From Nectonema munidae (taxonomy: Eukaryota > Nematomorpha > Nectonematoida > Nectonematidae), in assembly GCA_030549495.1 (NCBI GenBank), contig JAUIRK010000220.1, positions 124,001-188,000 of the forward strand: 64,000 bases of DNA, read 5' to 3'. Both the position numbers and the translations under genes were made by a program. Below, one piece after another: positions 47,164 to 59,110 of this stretch. The notes under the pieces are model-generated. The model saw only the letters and a list, made by a program, of their open reading frames with translations, was not told where the DNA came from and made no database searches. Position 1 is the stretch's first letter, and the number at the start of each line of letters is the position of its first letter.

Positions 47164-50100
47164 TAGTAAACTGGAATGCATTTTACCCAATTTGTTAAAA
47201 TAATACTATAGATTCTTTTTTAGATTTATAAATGAAATTGCCATAATTTAAGTCATGTTGCTATTATCTATCAGCAATAAAAATTTCTCTTTATATTTGG
47301 AGACTCAGTTCGAGCATTCATCTTCCTTCTCTGAAATGATATTCTAATAGACTTGTAAAGGAGTTTATTTATGCGTTAGAGCAAAAATTTGACTATATAT
47401 GTAGTAGATAACCTAGCCCTATAATGACGATAACTTATAACGTGGATAAGTACTTTATATCCTAAGTAAAGTAGTTTATAGTTTCTTCATAATAATTTAA
47501 AAGAATTTGGAATATAAAATGAATAATATGTTAATACAAATAATATAGATGGTGATATAGAAATATTATTAAATTCAAAAAATTCAGTAGATGTCTTCAA
47601 AAATGATATGAATCAAAATACTTAAAAAAGGCCAACAGTGACATGGTATACAGATTCACAACTTATTCTTATAAAAAATTGCCATTATTTGACGAACCAT
47701 AAAAACTTCTATTTTAAAAATCCCTTGTTTTAAAATTTCTCCCCTATTTTCTACTCTTTCAGTGTTTTTCAATTTATCTTTAATCTTAATCAAATTATAA
47801 TTCATATAGTAAAACAACAGTTATATATATGAAAAACGAAGAAGTTGAAATCGTAAAATCTATCAAATATTTTTTTCGCGAATGCCTATTTGATTTTTTG
47901 AGCAAGGTATCTTTAAGATAATATAAGAAAATATTTAAAATCAGTTTAAGTTTGAAAGAAAAATAATTAATTTTTTCATTTAAAAAATATTTGGACAACA
48001 AGTTCAAATTGGCACTAACAAAATACAAATTGGCCTTAAAATTCAAATTGGCACTAAAATTCAAATTGGCACTAAGAATATTAAAAGATTTTTTTTGTTG
48101 ATATCTAAAATATTTTAACGTAAGAAAAAATAAAGTTTGTTTATTTATTGACTAACAATCTTATTTGTAATAGTCTAAAAATGGGTATTTTTTTCTAAAT
48201 TTAAGAATTTTTTTATTTTCTTAAGCATTGTTCTTAAAAATTTAATCATCTGCTTTTCATTTAATTATATTTTCATACAAATTGAAACAAAGGATAACAG
48301 TTTGTTAGGGTCTACAGATACACTTATCTTAACAGTTGAATGTAATAGTTTCGGTCGCTAAAGGCACCAAATCTCTAATTTGATATTCACACAAGCAACT
48401 AATAACCTAAAATAGATGACTGTATAAATTTATGAATCATTGTCATTTAAAATTTTAATTTTTGACTTCAGAATTGGGGAAACTCTTTAGTGTAGTGGGC
48501 GGAAAATTTCTAAAATCAAGGTCAACGGTGGATCATAACTCTTGAACCTGTGTAAATCTTATATATCATATCTAAAGTTAACCAATCTAGATGGTTCATT
48601 GCCGTTACAAATTAAAAATATATTCTTTTATGAGACGCTATATAATCTTATTCTTGCGTTTAGCAGATGATTTACTTGATTTTTTACATACACGTATATC
48701 AAATTGCGGCCGTAATTTGGCCTCCACCCCTGATTTAGAGAATATTTTTATTTCCCATTTTTTAAATTATAATTTTTTTATTATCTATGATTAAAACAAT
48801 TTTCTTGTACAATCAATTTGATTAGAATCGATTGTTAATCTTAAAATATAAAATATTTTTTCCAAATTCTTCCGTGAACCCAATAAATAATTTATTCAGA
48901 ATCTTATGGGGTTATTTTTTTTTTATTATAAATTCAAAGAAATCTGACAGTTAATGCAAATCAAACTTGAAAATTCATTTTGATTTTACGATTTTTTTGC
49001 TAAATATTTTCTTAATTTATTTAATAAATGAATTTTTGTTGATTAATTCACTCGAAATATTTTACATATCACTAAATTAGCTTTGAAAAGTGACCTAACG
49101 CCAAATATTTTTCCTCCATATCGATCTTGCTCAATTTGATTCTGAAAATATTTTTGTCATTCTACATTTAAATTGTGGTTACCTATTACTTCTACTTAAT
49201 TTGTGGTTAGAATAATTTTTGAAGATTTTCGAATGTTCTCTATTGACATTTTTTTAATATATACACAGGTAATGAATATTGTATTTCAATGTTTATTTCT
49301 TCAACGTTACATTAACTTTTATATATTTTATTTAAATCTATAAAATAATCTCTTTTGATATTTATCGATGTCATCAATAGGGATGGGACCAAATCTTCTG
49401 AGATAATGTTTGCTAAAAGACATGAAAGTCGGATACCTTCCATGTGTCTGTAAACTAGCAATGGTGACTTAGTTGGTAAATGGGACAGAGCAACATGCTG
49501 TTGTCTGTAAACTAGCAAAAGTTATCTTATACTCTGAGCTACAGAGCGCTTCCTAAGGTTTCGGATAGAGGATCATCCTATAGATATGTAGGACAACTGC
49601 GAATATAACGAATAAGCAGTCGCGGATTAATAGAGTACAACTTTGTAACATGAGAAAAGTTAAAAATGTGTGATAGCCTTTTTATAAAAATGGATAACAC
49701 AAATAATAGGGGTCAACTACCAGCCGGACACAAGAAGGCAGTGCAGGGAGAACCAGCTGCCATGAACAAAATATTTATGTATTGTACTAAATTTATTTAT
49801 GTCTGCTATTGTCCACTCATCTATTAGGATTGAGTACAGTCCTATTTCTTCTGAATAATCGCATGAACTAGACCTCCTATAAATTCTTCACACGATCGTG
49901 AATACTAGTGAATATTTATAGCTTTTCACTAACGCATCTATCATTTCTCTGATAGTACTATTTGTAACTGCAATGAGCTTAATGATAAAAATTCATTCAA
50001 TGAATAGAACACGTAACACCTGATTTTATTTGTTTAAGACTTCCCACTGTCTCATGAAATGGCAGTGATCACCACTCACATCATGTCATAAAACTTTTTG

Positions 50101-50884
50101 CCTTCTTTATTCCTTTTTCCAGTTATTGAAACTTATAATTACAAATGCCCTTTTAGATTTATATGTTCTTAGTTCTAGTAATCAAACAAAAACAACTGCA
50201 TGGATAACAAAAAGCCTTATCGCTAGATATGCTTTACTCCAACCAAACAAATTTTTTCATACCATGACTCTAAAAACGATAACTTGTAAATCTTTAAAAA
50301 TACACTTCTTGGCTGAGCCGGTCTAATATTTGGTGTTCCACGCGTGTCTTGTCAGTATAATCACACCTAAAAAGCCATAAAAGTTAACTAAAAATACTTT
50401 GTTTCTCATATTACAAGCCATCCTTCTAATATAAGTTATGGGCATTTTTTTTTGGAAATTAAGCAACAAACATTTCAATTGAAAAGGGCTATGCAGAGTG
50501 TGAAACATCTGTTTTTAAATAAATTTGTTTAGTTGTGTTTGGGTTCTAGTCGTAATAATAAACTTTTACAATTTATTCCATTTTAATATATTGATAAAAC
50601 TCAATAATTTATTTTTCCACAGAAATACAAGCCATCCTCTCCTGCTATGTTTATTTTTTTTAACCGAAATTGAATACCAGTCATGGCTAGTATACAGTAA
50701 TAGGCGAAATATTGTATTATAAGTAAGACAGATCTATACCTTTATTTCAGTTTTTTTCATCGGTTCTATAAAACACGTGAGGATGAGCGAGCTAAAAATA
50801 AGTTTAATTCACAAAATTTTATTAAATTTAATATAAATGCTCAAAAATATATAATGCCTAGAAACATTGCGTTTTGAAAATAAA
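47164..50884. other. unassigned stretch with one word array at 48000-48075
   Basis: At 48000-48075, ttcaaattggcactaa is repeated four times at a spacing of about 18-20 bp; in reverse (ttagtgccaatttgaa) it resembles the array at 46170. A less AT-rich patch at 49700-49760 (accagccggacacaagaagg) has no recognised family. Nothing else is supported. Confidence 0.4.
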
Positions 50885-51893
50885 TGCTTCGAAAAATGTT
50901 CAAATCAAAAAATATTTCTTTTTAAATATATCGTTGTCTCTCCTTACTTTTAGTTTCGTATGTGCATAATTTGATAAAAATTAATTATTAAAGACTTGGT
51001 TTATCTTTCTATTTTAAAAGTAAGGGGAGCCAACGATATATTTAAAAAGAATAAATATTTTTTGATTTGAACATTTTTCGATTCTTTGATTATTATTTGA
51101 CAAATATATTATTTAAAATCGTGCAAATTGCAAAGTATAGGTAATAACTTTTGTAACATTGTATGAGGTAGCAAAATATGAACAGAAAGTTTCATATTTT
51201 TTGATTTTTTAAAGAATATTTTTCGATTCTTTGATTACAGAATTTTATTTTGATTATTTGATGAATATAACATTTAAAATCGTGCAAATTGCAAAGTATA
51301 GGTAATAACTTTTGTAACATCGTATGAGGTAGCAAAATATGAACAGAAAGTTAGATATTTTAAGATTTTTTAAAGAATATTTTTCGATTCTTTGATTACA
51401 GAATTTTATTTTGATTATTTGATAAAATATATTATTTAATATTGTGAAAAAATTGCAAAAATATAGGTAATAACTTATCTAACATCCTCTCCTTGTATGA
51501 GATATATCAAATCTTACATCTAGCAAAATATGAACTGATAGGTTGGAGATGAATCATCGCGGTATACAGGTTGGAGATGAACCATCGTATTATACAGGTA
51601 TATGGGTAATAACTTATGTAGCATCGTCTCCCCGAATGAGGTATATCAAATCTTACATCTAGCAAAATGTGAACAGAAAGTTGAACATTGTCTCCCTAGT
51701 CATTTGTACATGGAATAGAAACCATCGTAGTATACAGGTTGGAGATGAATCATCGTAGTATACAGGTTGGAGATGAAACATCGTAGTATAGAGGTTGGAG
51801 ATGAATCATCGTAGTATACAGGTTGGAGATGAATCATCGTAGAATACAGGTCGGAGGTGAATCATCGTAGTATACAGGCTGGAGATATATATT
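50885..51893. mobile_element. foldback-type element, second copy, left arm truncated
   Basis: Only about 65 bp of the left arm remain (50885-50951), then the same spacer as in the first copy (tttcgtatgtgcataatttg) and a full right arm from 51014 ending in the ~28-bp unit array at 51720-51893. The right arm contains a ~160-bp tandem duplication (about 51119-51280 and 51281-51440) absent from the first copy. It is diverged from the 18885-20145 copy by scattered base changes. Confidence 0.85.
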
Positions 51894-52268
51894 TAATATT
51901 TTTATAAAAAAAAATTTATATTATAAATGAGTTCATAGATTTCAATTTTGATTAAATTAAAGAATCCATTTAAAATCGATTTTTTTACTTTTTTTTTTTC
52001 AGATATCGATTCTTCAAAATTTAGCCGATTATAGCTATGCCGTTACTGATTAATCGGTAAATCTCTGAATATGAATAATTTACAATGTATTATTTTGTAT
52101 TTTGATACCATCTCACATTTACTGTATTTGATAACTAAAAAAATTTGCATAAATTACTAATTTTTTATGAAACTTTAAACTCTATATATAAGGTGGTGAA
52201 CTGATGATACGCGCTAATTCGGAAACCAATTTTGTTGCATAAATGAGCTCAGACCATTCTTCTACAAC

Positions 52269-52361
52269 ATGGTTCGGGCGATTCTTGCTTTGACATTTAC
52301 TCACCTTTTCTCGCTCTTAAGCATTGCAATTTTATTGGTATACTATATTTTCCTGATCAAT
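52269..52361 (+). other. unassigned hydrophobic reading frame with a donor-like end
   Basis: ATG at 52269 starts MVRAILALTFTHLFSLLSIA and continues hydrophobic up to ATCAAT|GTGAGT at 52361, like a signal-peptide exon. It is not in phase to join TM2D2 downstream. No acceptor partner was found. Confidence 0.2.
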
Positions 52362-52469
52362 GTGAGTCACTTTGTGAATATCTGCAGAATACATATATTA
52401 TTTCCAATAAGTTCACTAAAAATGATAAAAAATATACGAAAACAGGCATCAGAAAATTCTACATGCATG

Positions 52470-53555
52470 TCTGTCTAGTTTGCTTTGCAGAAATTGCTGC
52501 ATTTTTTTCCATAGTATCGCTTGGAAAATTTTCCTATGGAAGGCCTCCTCACGTTTGAGTGCAGCAAGAGTTTTTCTAAATCATTTTCTTTGCATAAATC
52601 TCAAAACAAATAAGAGTTTTTAATGACCTCATTGAAAACATTTTCCAACATATCGGGTAGGTTTTATGTCTCGGCCCACTAGGTACAATATATCTGGAGA
52701 TTTTTGCTTATCTAGCTTCCGACCACTATGTGCTGTAAAAAAACTTATTAATTTGTCAAATGTTTCTCTTGCAGTTTTCTATTACTGAGTTTCGCAAAAT
52801 AAAAAATTGTTTATTAGGTTCTTGTCATATACATATTGTACGTAAACGCAAGGCTGAAATAAGTTTGTACCATCCATCGTTTCATCAATCTTAGCAAAAA
52901 AACTGAAAATCGAATTCTGGTCAATAAAACTACGTCTGATATGTTATCATACATCTCTCCTATTAGCCTTCTAACGGTATCTTTTGACAGGAAGATATGC
53001 TTCAACTTCACAACTTCAGAACTTAGCACATTAAATATCGACGTTCTCCTTATGTGGGGGGACTTCTTGACAACATATATTTTTTAAACTTTTCAAATCA
53101 TACTTAATATTTTGCAAAAACATTCCTATGTTATTTATCAAACATTAATTTGTGGAATCGTTGAGCCAATAATTTTGTTTACCAAACTCGAGTGCTTCAC
53201 TTGACGGGCTAAAAAAAGTGGATGCTAACATTTCAGAACACAAGGACACTTATGTTCCTCTTCTCCACCAGAAAACGAAATTTCAAAAGTGAGTATTCAT
53301 ATTTCATGTTTTTAGCCATTTTGAAAAATCTACATTTACAAATTAGGCCTGAAAAGCAATAAAAGAAAAAAATAGTATTAAATTCAAAGACAAACTTATT
53401 TATTCTTTTTAAATGAGATTTATTCGCAAAAATGGCAAATGAACCAATATGGGTGCAATATTTAGCGAAAAACGAATCACCCTATGTCCCCTTCTCGATC
53501 CCCATGAAACTTCTTCGCGGCACCGCGGACTCCAGTTTAAAAACCACTGAGCTAG
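52470..53555 (-). mobile_element. hAT transposon fossil (ZBED5/SCAND3-like)
   Basis: The right end read inward is CAGTGGTTTTTAAACTGGAG followed by tccgcggtgccgcgaagaag, a hAT-like terminus at about 53553. On the minus strand there is a broken BED-like piece near 53240-53330, then LKHIFLSKDTVRRLIGEMYD (53000-52960; typical: LSxDTVxRRIxEMxxDI) and, in other frames, AKIDETMDGTNLFQPC and NLINNFLFC, matching the catalytic DEST.D..G.AQLL..VRY and following region. Many breaks. The left end was not found. Confidence 0.7.
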
Positions 53556-54201
53556 AAGGTTGATGCAATCAGAATTACAAATAAGGTATTTTGACTTCAT
53601 AAAAGCTGTGCAGTTGTGGTGGGATTGGGAGCTTACAGTGCAAGTATAATGTCGGGTAATAATGGTGGTGTGTTCTTTCGACAAAAATTCTAATATAATA
53701 AATTTTAAAAATTATAAAAAAAAGTTTGCACCACCCCAATTTTGAAGATGTTTGCCTCTGATATATATAATATTTTTTAAAAGTAGTTTGGGTGTTTTCA
53801 TATTTTATTAATGTTTAAATTTTTAGCAACAAAATTATTCCAAATCAGATAACTAACATAGAAAACCAAAAAATCATCTTATATAATATTAATATTATTA
53901 TTCCTACCTATATATTCAGTTGGTAAAGTAAATTGTTTGAAAATATATTTAGGACTTGGGTTTAGGAAGTGACATGTTTTAAACTTAGCCTCTTTAAGTA
54001 GAAATTAATTGTCTAAAATGTTTCCAAAAAAATTTGCTATAAACCATAAATTTATATGTAATTCGCTATCCCATTCCCCAAATGAAACGCGATGATTATT
54101 TTATTTAAAACATTAATTGCAAAGAGAAAATTTGAAAAATATATAAAAGTAAATTATAAAAGCTCATGTTTAAAAAAATCAATTTCAATCCGAAAATTCA
54201 T
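53556..54201. other. AT-rich stretch upstream of TM2D2, nothing recognised
   Basis: No supported feature in this stretch. Confidence 0.4.
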
Positions 54202-54337
54202 TTAACTGTTAACGACATGACTTCACAATTGTCAACTTTGCATGAATAAAATTTTCTGCGTTTGTAAATGCTTTTTAATGCGTCTCCTCTGCTTGACATG
54301 AGATATCGTCTTTTTATTCTCGTGGTTAACCTGTTAA
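54202..54337. mobile_element. piggyBac-type MITE, family 2
   Basis: TTAA-CTGTTAACGACATGA at the left and tctcgtggttaacctg-TTAA at the right; 136 bp. The interior word gagatatcgtctttttatt matches the other family 2 copy at 59975-60109 (tagatatcgtctgattatt). It ends about 330 bp before the TM2D2 start codon, so it may lie in its promoter or 5' untranslated region. Confidence 0.82.
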
Positions 54338-54666
54338 AAGCTTCAAAAATACCAGAAAAACATTTGCATTCGTCTTATACCTTTTGTTTGCTTATTTATG
54401 AGAGGAAAGGGATTGATTTATTGTCTTACATATCAGGAGTCGGGGGGAATGCCTTTTTACTTATGCTGTTCCACTTCATTTTGTACATTTAGGAGGCTCT
54501 CGATGCAAAAATTCCTATCTCTTGCTCCGTAGTCCTGCTAAAAATGTGCTCTGCATGTTATAATTTTGTGTTCTAATTATATTTTTTCATTTGTTGTAGA
54601 GTCTTTGCTTTTGTTGATTGGTTGAATGATCTTGGTGGCCTCTGTTTAATTGGTTCAATTGAATTT

Positions 54667-55302
54667 ATGCTAATTCTCATTCTACTCTTGTTCTACCTCC
54701 TTCCATCCACGTCTTTCATCAAGTATTACACCATCAAGTATCTCAAAGATAATTCCCTCTTCCCAATCATTTACTCGATAAATGATGTCAAAGATTCCCA
54801 AAATAATAACACAAATTCCTCTTTCGACAAAAATCCATACTCTCCGTTACTAATGTGCTCGTACCTTCCTGAAGAATTCATTCACTGTTCTGATCCTCTT
54901 GATGTTGCCACACTTAAGGGTTCAAATGTCAGCAAACCCACAAACAGAGAAGAAGCCTACTGCGCCTATAGAGGCACTCAGCGTTGGCAAAGTATGCAAA
55001 TGGTTCAAGTACGCTGTGAAGCGAATCAAGGCGTCGACTGTTTCGGACCACGAGTTTTTACGAAGCGCAACGAAGTGCCATGTCTCAAATACACCGACCA
55101 CTACTTCCTCACAACCCTTCTCTACTCCCTTCTCCTTGGCTACCTCGGTATCGACAGATTTGCACTAGGATACACAGGCTCTGCAGTGGGAAAGCTGCTC
55201 ACTCTGGGTGGCCTTGGAGTTTGGTGGATTGTGGACGTTGTTTTGCTCATCACTGGCCATTTGGGGCCGGCTGATGGAAGCAATTGGACTCCTTATTATT
55301 GA
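54667..55302 (+). CDS. TM2D2: TM2 domain-containing protein 2 (Drosophila amaretto orthologue)
   Basis: An intact, intronless frame of 211 residues (human 214). The ATG at 54667 was chosen because it opens a signal peptide, MLILILLLFYLLPSTSF; the frame is open further upstream but has no better ATG. Conserved parts: CSYLPEEFIHCSDPLD (human CSYLPDEFIECEDPVD), several Cys pairs in the extracellular part, PCLKYTDHYFLTTLLYS, the DRF motif at about residues 163-165 between two membrane segments, and GKLLTLGGLGVWWIVD, ending DGSNWTPYY. TM2D proteins are membrane proteins linked to Notch signalling and phagocytosis in Drosophila. A tttgttgtag acceptor-like site at 54599 suggests a spliced 5' untranslated region. 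Codon use is clearly richer in GC than the surroundings. Confidence 0.97.
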   Translation: MLILILLLFYLLPSTSFIKYYTIKYLKDNSLFPIIYSINDVKDSQNNNTNSSFDKNPYSPLLMCSYLPEEFIHCSDPLDVATLKGSNVSKPTNREEAYCAYRGTQRWQSMQMVQVRCEANQGVDCFGPRVFTKRNEVPCLKYTDHYFLTTLLYSLLLGYLGIDRFALGYTGSAVGKLLTLGGLGVWWIVDVVLLITGHLGPADGSNWTPYY

Positions 55303-56279
55303 ATGGTTCTCCAGCTATAAGCATATTGAGATACATATATAATATATAGATATAAATATCAAAAAACGCTCGTAAATTCACTCTCTTAACTTTCACAGAA
55401 TGGATCAAAGGTTATGCCGTGATGTGTGGGGATATTTTGACAAAAAGTTCACAACATAAAATTTTTAATTAAAATAGAAATTTATCAACAATTACTTGTT
55501 TTCTTTTTCAGGTATAAAATGTGTTAGTATTAAAGAGAATATCAATAATGTACTCTTTTTGCTAATTCTTTTTTTCTTTTTTATCCGATTTAGAATAGGA
55601 ATTCAATATTTATAATGAAAACATTGAGCCAAGTAGATGGCTGTCATTAAAAAGACATGAGTCTAAATTAAAGAAGTTGTAATGGGAATCAAAATCAAAA
55701 AAACCTGAAATCTTGGATTCATAAGAGTATGTGCTAATCACCAGGGTAATTTATTTTTGTCCCAAAACATCTTATTTTTGACTTTATAATTAAAATTTTT
55801 TGACCTATTTTAAGAAATGTTGGATTTATAATAAAAAAAGTTCTTTATTATACAAAAAAAGGTCTTTTCTATGTTTATTATATAATTATAGTTCTCCATA
55901 GTAGAAAGGATATAATTAACAGAAAATTAAAAATATTAATAGATTAATAATGTTATGTTAATATAACTTTATTAATAGGTATGCTTCACCACCACTAATT
56001 CCTATTTTGTAGTTCTCTTGTTAAAATTTTTTTTTTAAAAACTATACTAGTTTTAAATTATAAAAAAAGTTCAATATTTTAAATAATACAATAAACAGTG
56101 GTGTTATAATACTTTAGTATATATTTAATAATTTTGGTGAAAAAATTTCTCTCCTTGCATAGAAGTTTGTTTAAGATTGAAATTGATCTGTCAAGAGACG
56201 TTGAATTTGCTTGGAAGTTTTGCAACTGGAAGAATTCTATGGTGATATTTAAATCTAATTAAAAATATAAGTATTCATA
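55303..56279. other. 3' flank of TM2D2 and AT-rich spacer
   Basis: No clear further exon. It ends in a (TTC)n microsatellite at 56279-56297, which is the 3' tail of the neighbouring minus-strand LINE. Confidence 0.4.
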
Positions 56280-57330
56280 TTCTTCTTCTTCTTCTTGACC
56301 ATGACCGTTATCGATCTTTGGTAACTCTTTCTACTTTTTAGTCTCCAATTTTTTTTATCAGTTTGTTCCACCTTTTTCCATCTTTAGCCACTTTCAAATG
56401 TTCTTTTAGCCTATTTTCTCCAGTTGTTTCTTTAATGTCATCTAGCCATCATGTTCTTCGTCTTCCTCTTCCAACTTTTTTTTCATTTCCTTTTATTATT
56501 GTTCTCAGTTCTTCGCCCACTGATGATATTGCTATGTGTCCACAAAATCTCGCTTTTTGTTTAGTATCATTCTAAGCCGCTTGGTTTCTGGTTCGCCAAC
56601 GTTTTTAGTACTTCTTTTGTTATCTTGTCTGTCCAAATGACTTGTAAAATTCTTCTCTAGGATCACATTTCAAACGCATTTATCTTCTTTTTCAAAGCAT
56701 TTGTTAGTAAAAAAACTTCGGGACCATATCTGAAAACATAGCCCACTTGTGCGTTAATAAGTTGTTTCTCATAAGTTTGTTTTCAAAAACTCTACTTGGC
56801 TCTTGCAATTTGAGTCTTCATATCAGCTTCGTTTTGCAGATTTTCTTCTATAACAGTGCCAAGATATTGAAATTTCTCACTTGGTCAATCTTTCTTTCAC
56901 CAATTGAAATGTTGATGCTTTAATGTCCTTTGTTTGTAACAGCGTCTATTTTGTTTTGTTTGTGTTCACTTCAATTGAACATTTACGCTCCTCTTCTACA
57001 ATAAATTCCAGTTGTTCATTCAATTTTTGCTCTGATTCGCTTATTAGGACAGTGTCATCTGCATAGATGATCCAATTTTATTTCTTGAAACGTTTCGTCG
57101 CAATATGTGTTAAACAGAATTGGAGAGAGTATGCAACCTTGTCTTACAGCTCTGTTAATTTTAATAGGATTTTGCTTTTTTTCATCTACCTTCATGTATC
57201 CAACTTCACGACGATATATTTCTGCAATCAGACTCATTTCATTTTGCGGGACTTTTCTTTTGTCAAACACTCAAACAAGATGTCATGCTCAATTTGATCG
57301 ATATTCATATTTCACATAATTTAAAAAAAT
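56280..57330 (-). mobile_element. LINE remnant with reverse transcriptase end (RTE-like)
   Basis: On the minus strand: IEHDILFECL, then KRKVPQNEMSLIAEIYRREV and INRAVRQGCILSPILFN (57055-57290), the RT block with VRQGCxLSPxLFN. A broken YADDTVLISES block follows near 57050, and finally a C-terminal part like GRGRRRT-WLDDIKETTGE with RWNKLIKKIGD (56340-56480). The (AAG)n run at the end (plus-strand ttcttcttc at 56280) is a typical 3' tail. It is 5'-truncated and has several stops and frame changes. Confidence 0.85.
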
Positions 57331-57921
57331 GTGAGTGCGATAATTTGTCTTTGAAAAGAAATATAAACTCAATTTTTCAATTTTTTTATGTGAACTTTAT
57401 TATGAAATGTTTTTAAATCTTTTTATTGGCTTAAAAATTATTGATTATTTACATTAGTCACCTAAAAACTTGGCTGTGTTTGAAAAATTGTTTTACTATT
57501 TTGACTTTTTACTACACACACAATTTTAAATTTATATATTAGTGACGGTATCGATAAAAAGTCCTCTCTAGAAGCTTAATGAAATTTGTCAATAAGATTT
57601 TGCAAAAATACAAATCTTTCATGATTGATTTGCATTCCAAATTCCAATATTAATTTTATTTACACGTATGAAAAAACTGAAATGGGTTCTAACTAACATT
57701 CCTCTCCGCTGTTTGTATCGATTGCTTAATTCGAATATATTGGTAATACAAACATTAACGGGCCGCGGATACATATCTGTAATCTTTTTTCAAAATCGCC
57801 CCTACCCGACCCTTGTTTTTTACGATATTTAAAACTCACCAGTAGCCTGCTGTTTCGTGAAAAAATATTTGATTCCTGTTTTTTTATCTTCGCGTTTATT
57901 CTTTATTTTGTATTAATGTTC
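57331..57921. other. unassigned spacer
   Basis: AT-rich, apart from a short GC patch at about 57755-57770 (cgggccgcgg). No feature supported. Confidence 0.35.
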
Positions 57922-59110
57922 TTAACCCTTATTACCCTCATAATCTACTATACACCTTTCGTCCATTATGGACCCAAGTTTTTCGAATACTTAAACTCGA
58001 CTAAATTATTTGATTTATTTATTAAAATGCTCTTCTTAAATGAAAAAAAATATTCATTTTGTAACATGATAAGAGTTTGTAAAATATAAATAATTAAAAC
58101 AACTTTTTTTATTTGTATGCATGTTTTATCCCCTAAAGTTTGTAAAATTTGTGTCAAAATTTATTTTTGAAAATACGACATGGCAAAAATTGAGTAAAAA
58201 CATAGCAAACAAAAACATCAAATGCTTTTTTACATATTTTGATGAGATGATCTTTGCATATATATTTTTCACCTTTGCAACAAACATGGTGATATTTATT
58301 GTCCGACCTTTTACACAAATAGAACCTTCCTCTTTTTCTTCTGGTTTGTTCATTGTTAGCTCTTTTAGATATACCACTTTCTGCTTTTTGAATGTTTTCA
58401 ACAAGTTTTTTAGCTGGTGAAATTCTTGGTAAAACTTTTCTTCTTTCTATGTGCGCTCTTACAAGTTGTTTTCCTAAGTTATCAAGAAGCACTTTTCTCT
58501 ATATGGACAGTTTGTTCCCCAGTTTTTGTTGATCTCAGTGAATAAAATATAGGCATTCAAGGCAGAAATGTCCAAGATATTATACAAGAAAGCGATTGAC
58601 CTGTTTGTTCTCCTTGATATGGAATTAAAATTAATCAGCTGATCAAAAATATCTACTCTGCCCTTCGTTTTATTATAATCGATTATAATTATGGGAATCT
58701 TCTTCGTTTTATTGATTCCTTTGTCGTGGTGATAGGTGCTCTGCAAAATTACGTTTTTGTACTTTTTTTGGCATATATGAGATAAGTGTTACTTGATCAT
58801 TGAAGTAAAAAACAGAACTATATTGCTTTCTTCCTCTTCAAGAACGAAAATTTTCAGGTAAATAGCTTTTATTTTTTCTTATAGTACGGATTGTCGTTAT
58901 ATTCTTTTTGAGTAAAGATTAGGCAATATTGTAAGAACAAAAAATTGTCAAAATTAATATTGTTACTTTTTTAGACATATATTGCCGTAATGGTTGCCTT
59001 ACCACGGAAACCTTTGTGCTGCTCGTCTACTGTCACAAAAAAGCTCATGTTATAATATTCGTATAGCTGAAGAATTGGATAGTATGCTTTTTAAGAAAAA
59101 ATTCTGAAAG
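57922..59110 (-). mobile_element. second piggyBac-family transposon, internally deleted
   Basis: A TTAA at 57922 followed by CCCTTATTACCC is a likely 3' end. From the right the minus strand encodes SFFVTVDEQHKGFRGKATIT (about 58970-59035, holding a catalytic Asp), then after a deletion TTIRTIRKNKSYLPENF and VTLISYMPKKVQ (58740-58920), DYNKTKGRVDIFDQL and FLYNILDISALNAYILF (58474-58746), and LGKQLVRAHIERRKVLP with a C-terminal Cys/His end (58154-58492). Differences from the 3550-5640 copy are large, so it is another family. The 5' end was not found; it lies to the right of 59110. Confidence 0.85.

Noticed and set aside
49312-49518. 68-codon minus-strand frame with a repeated LVYR motif
   Set aside because: The repeat comes from a short local duplication (ctgtaaactagca); no domain.
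52269-52478. A first exon of TM2D2 with signal peptide
   Set aside because: It ends in phase 0 at its donor-like site while the acceptor at 54599 needs another phase; TM2D2 has its own signal peptide at 54667.
54899-55274. Plus-strand frames overlapping TM2D2 (89 and 64 codons)
   Set aside because: Shadow frames of the real TM2D2 coding sequence.
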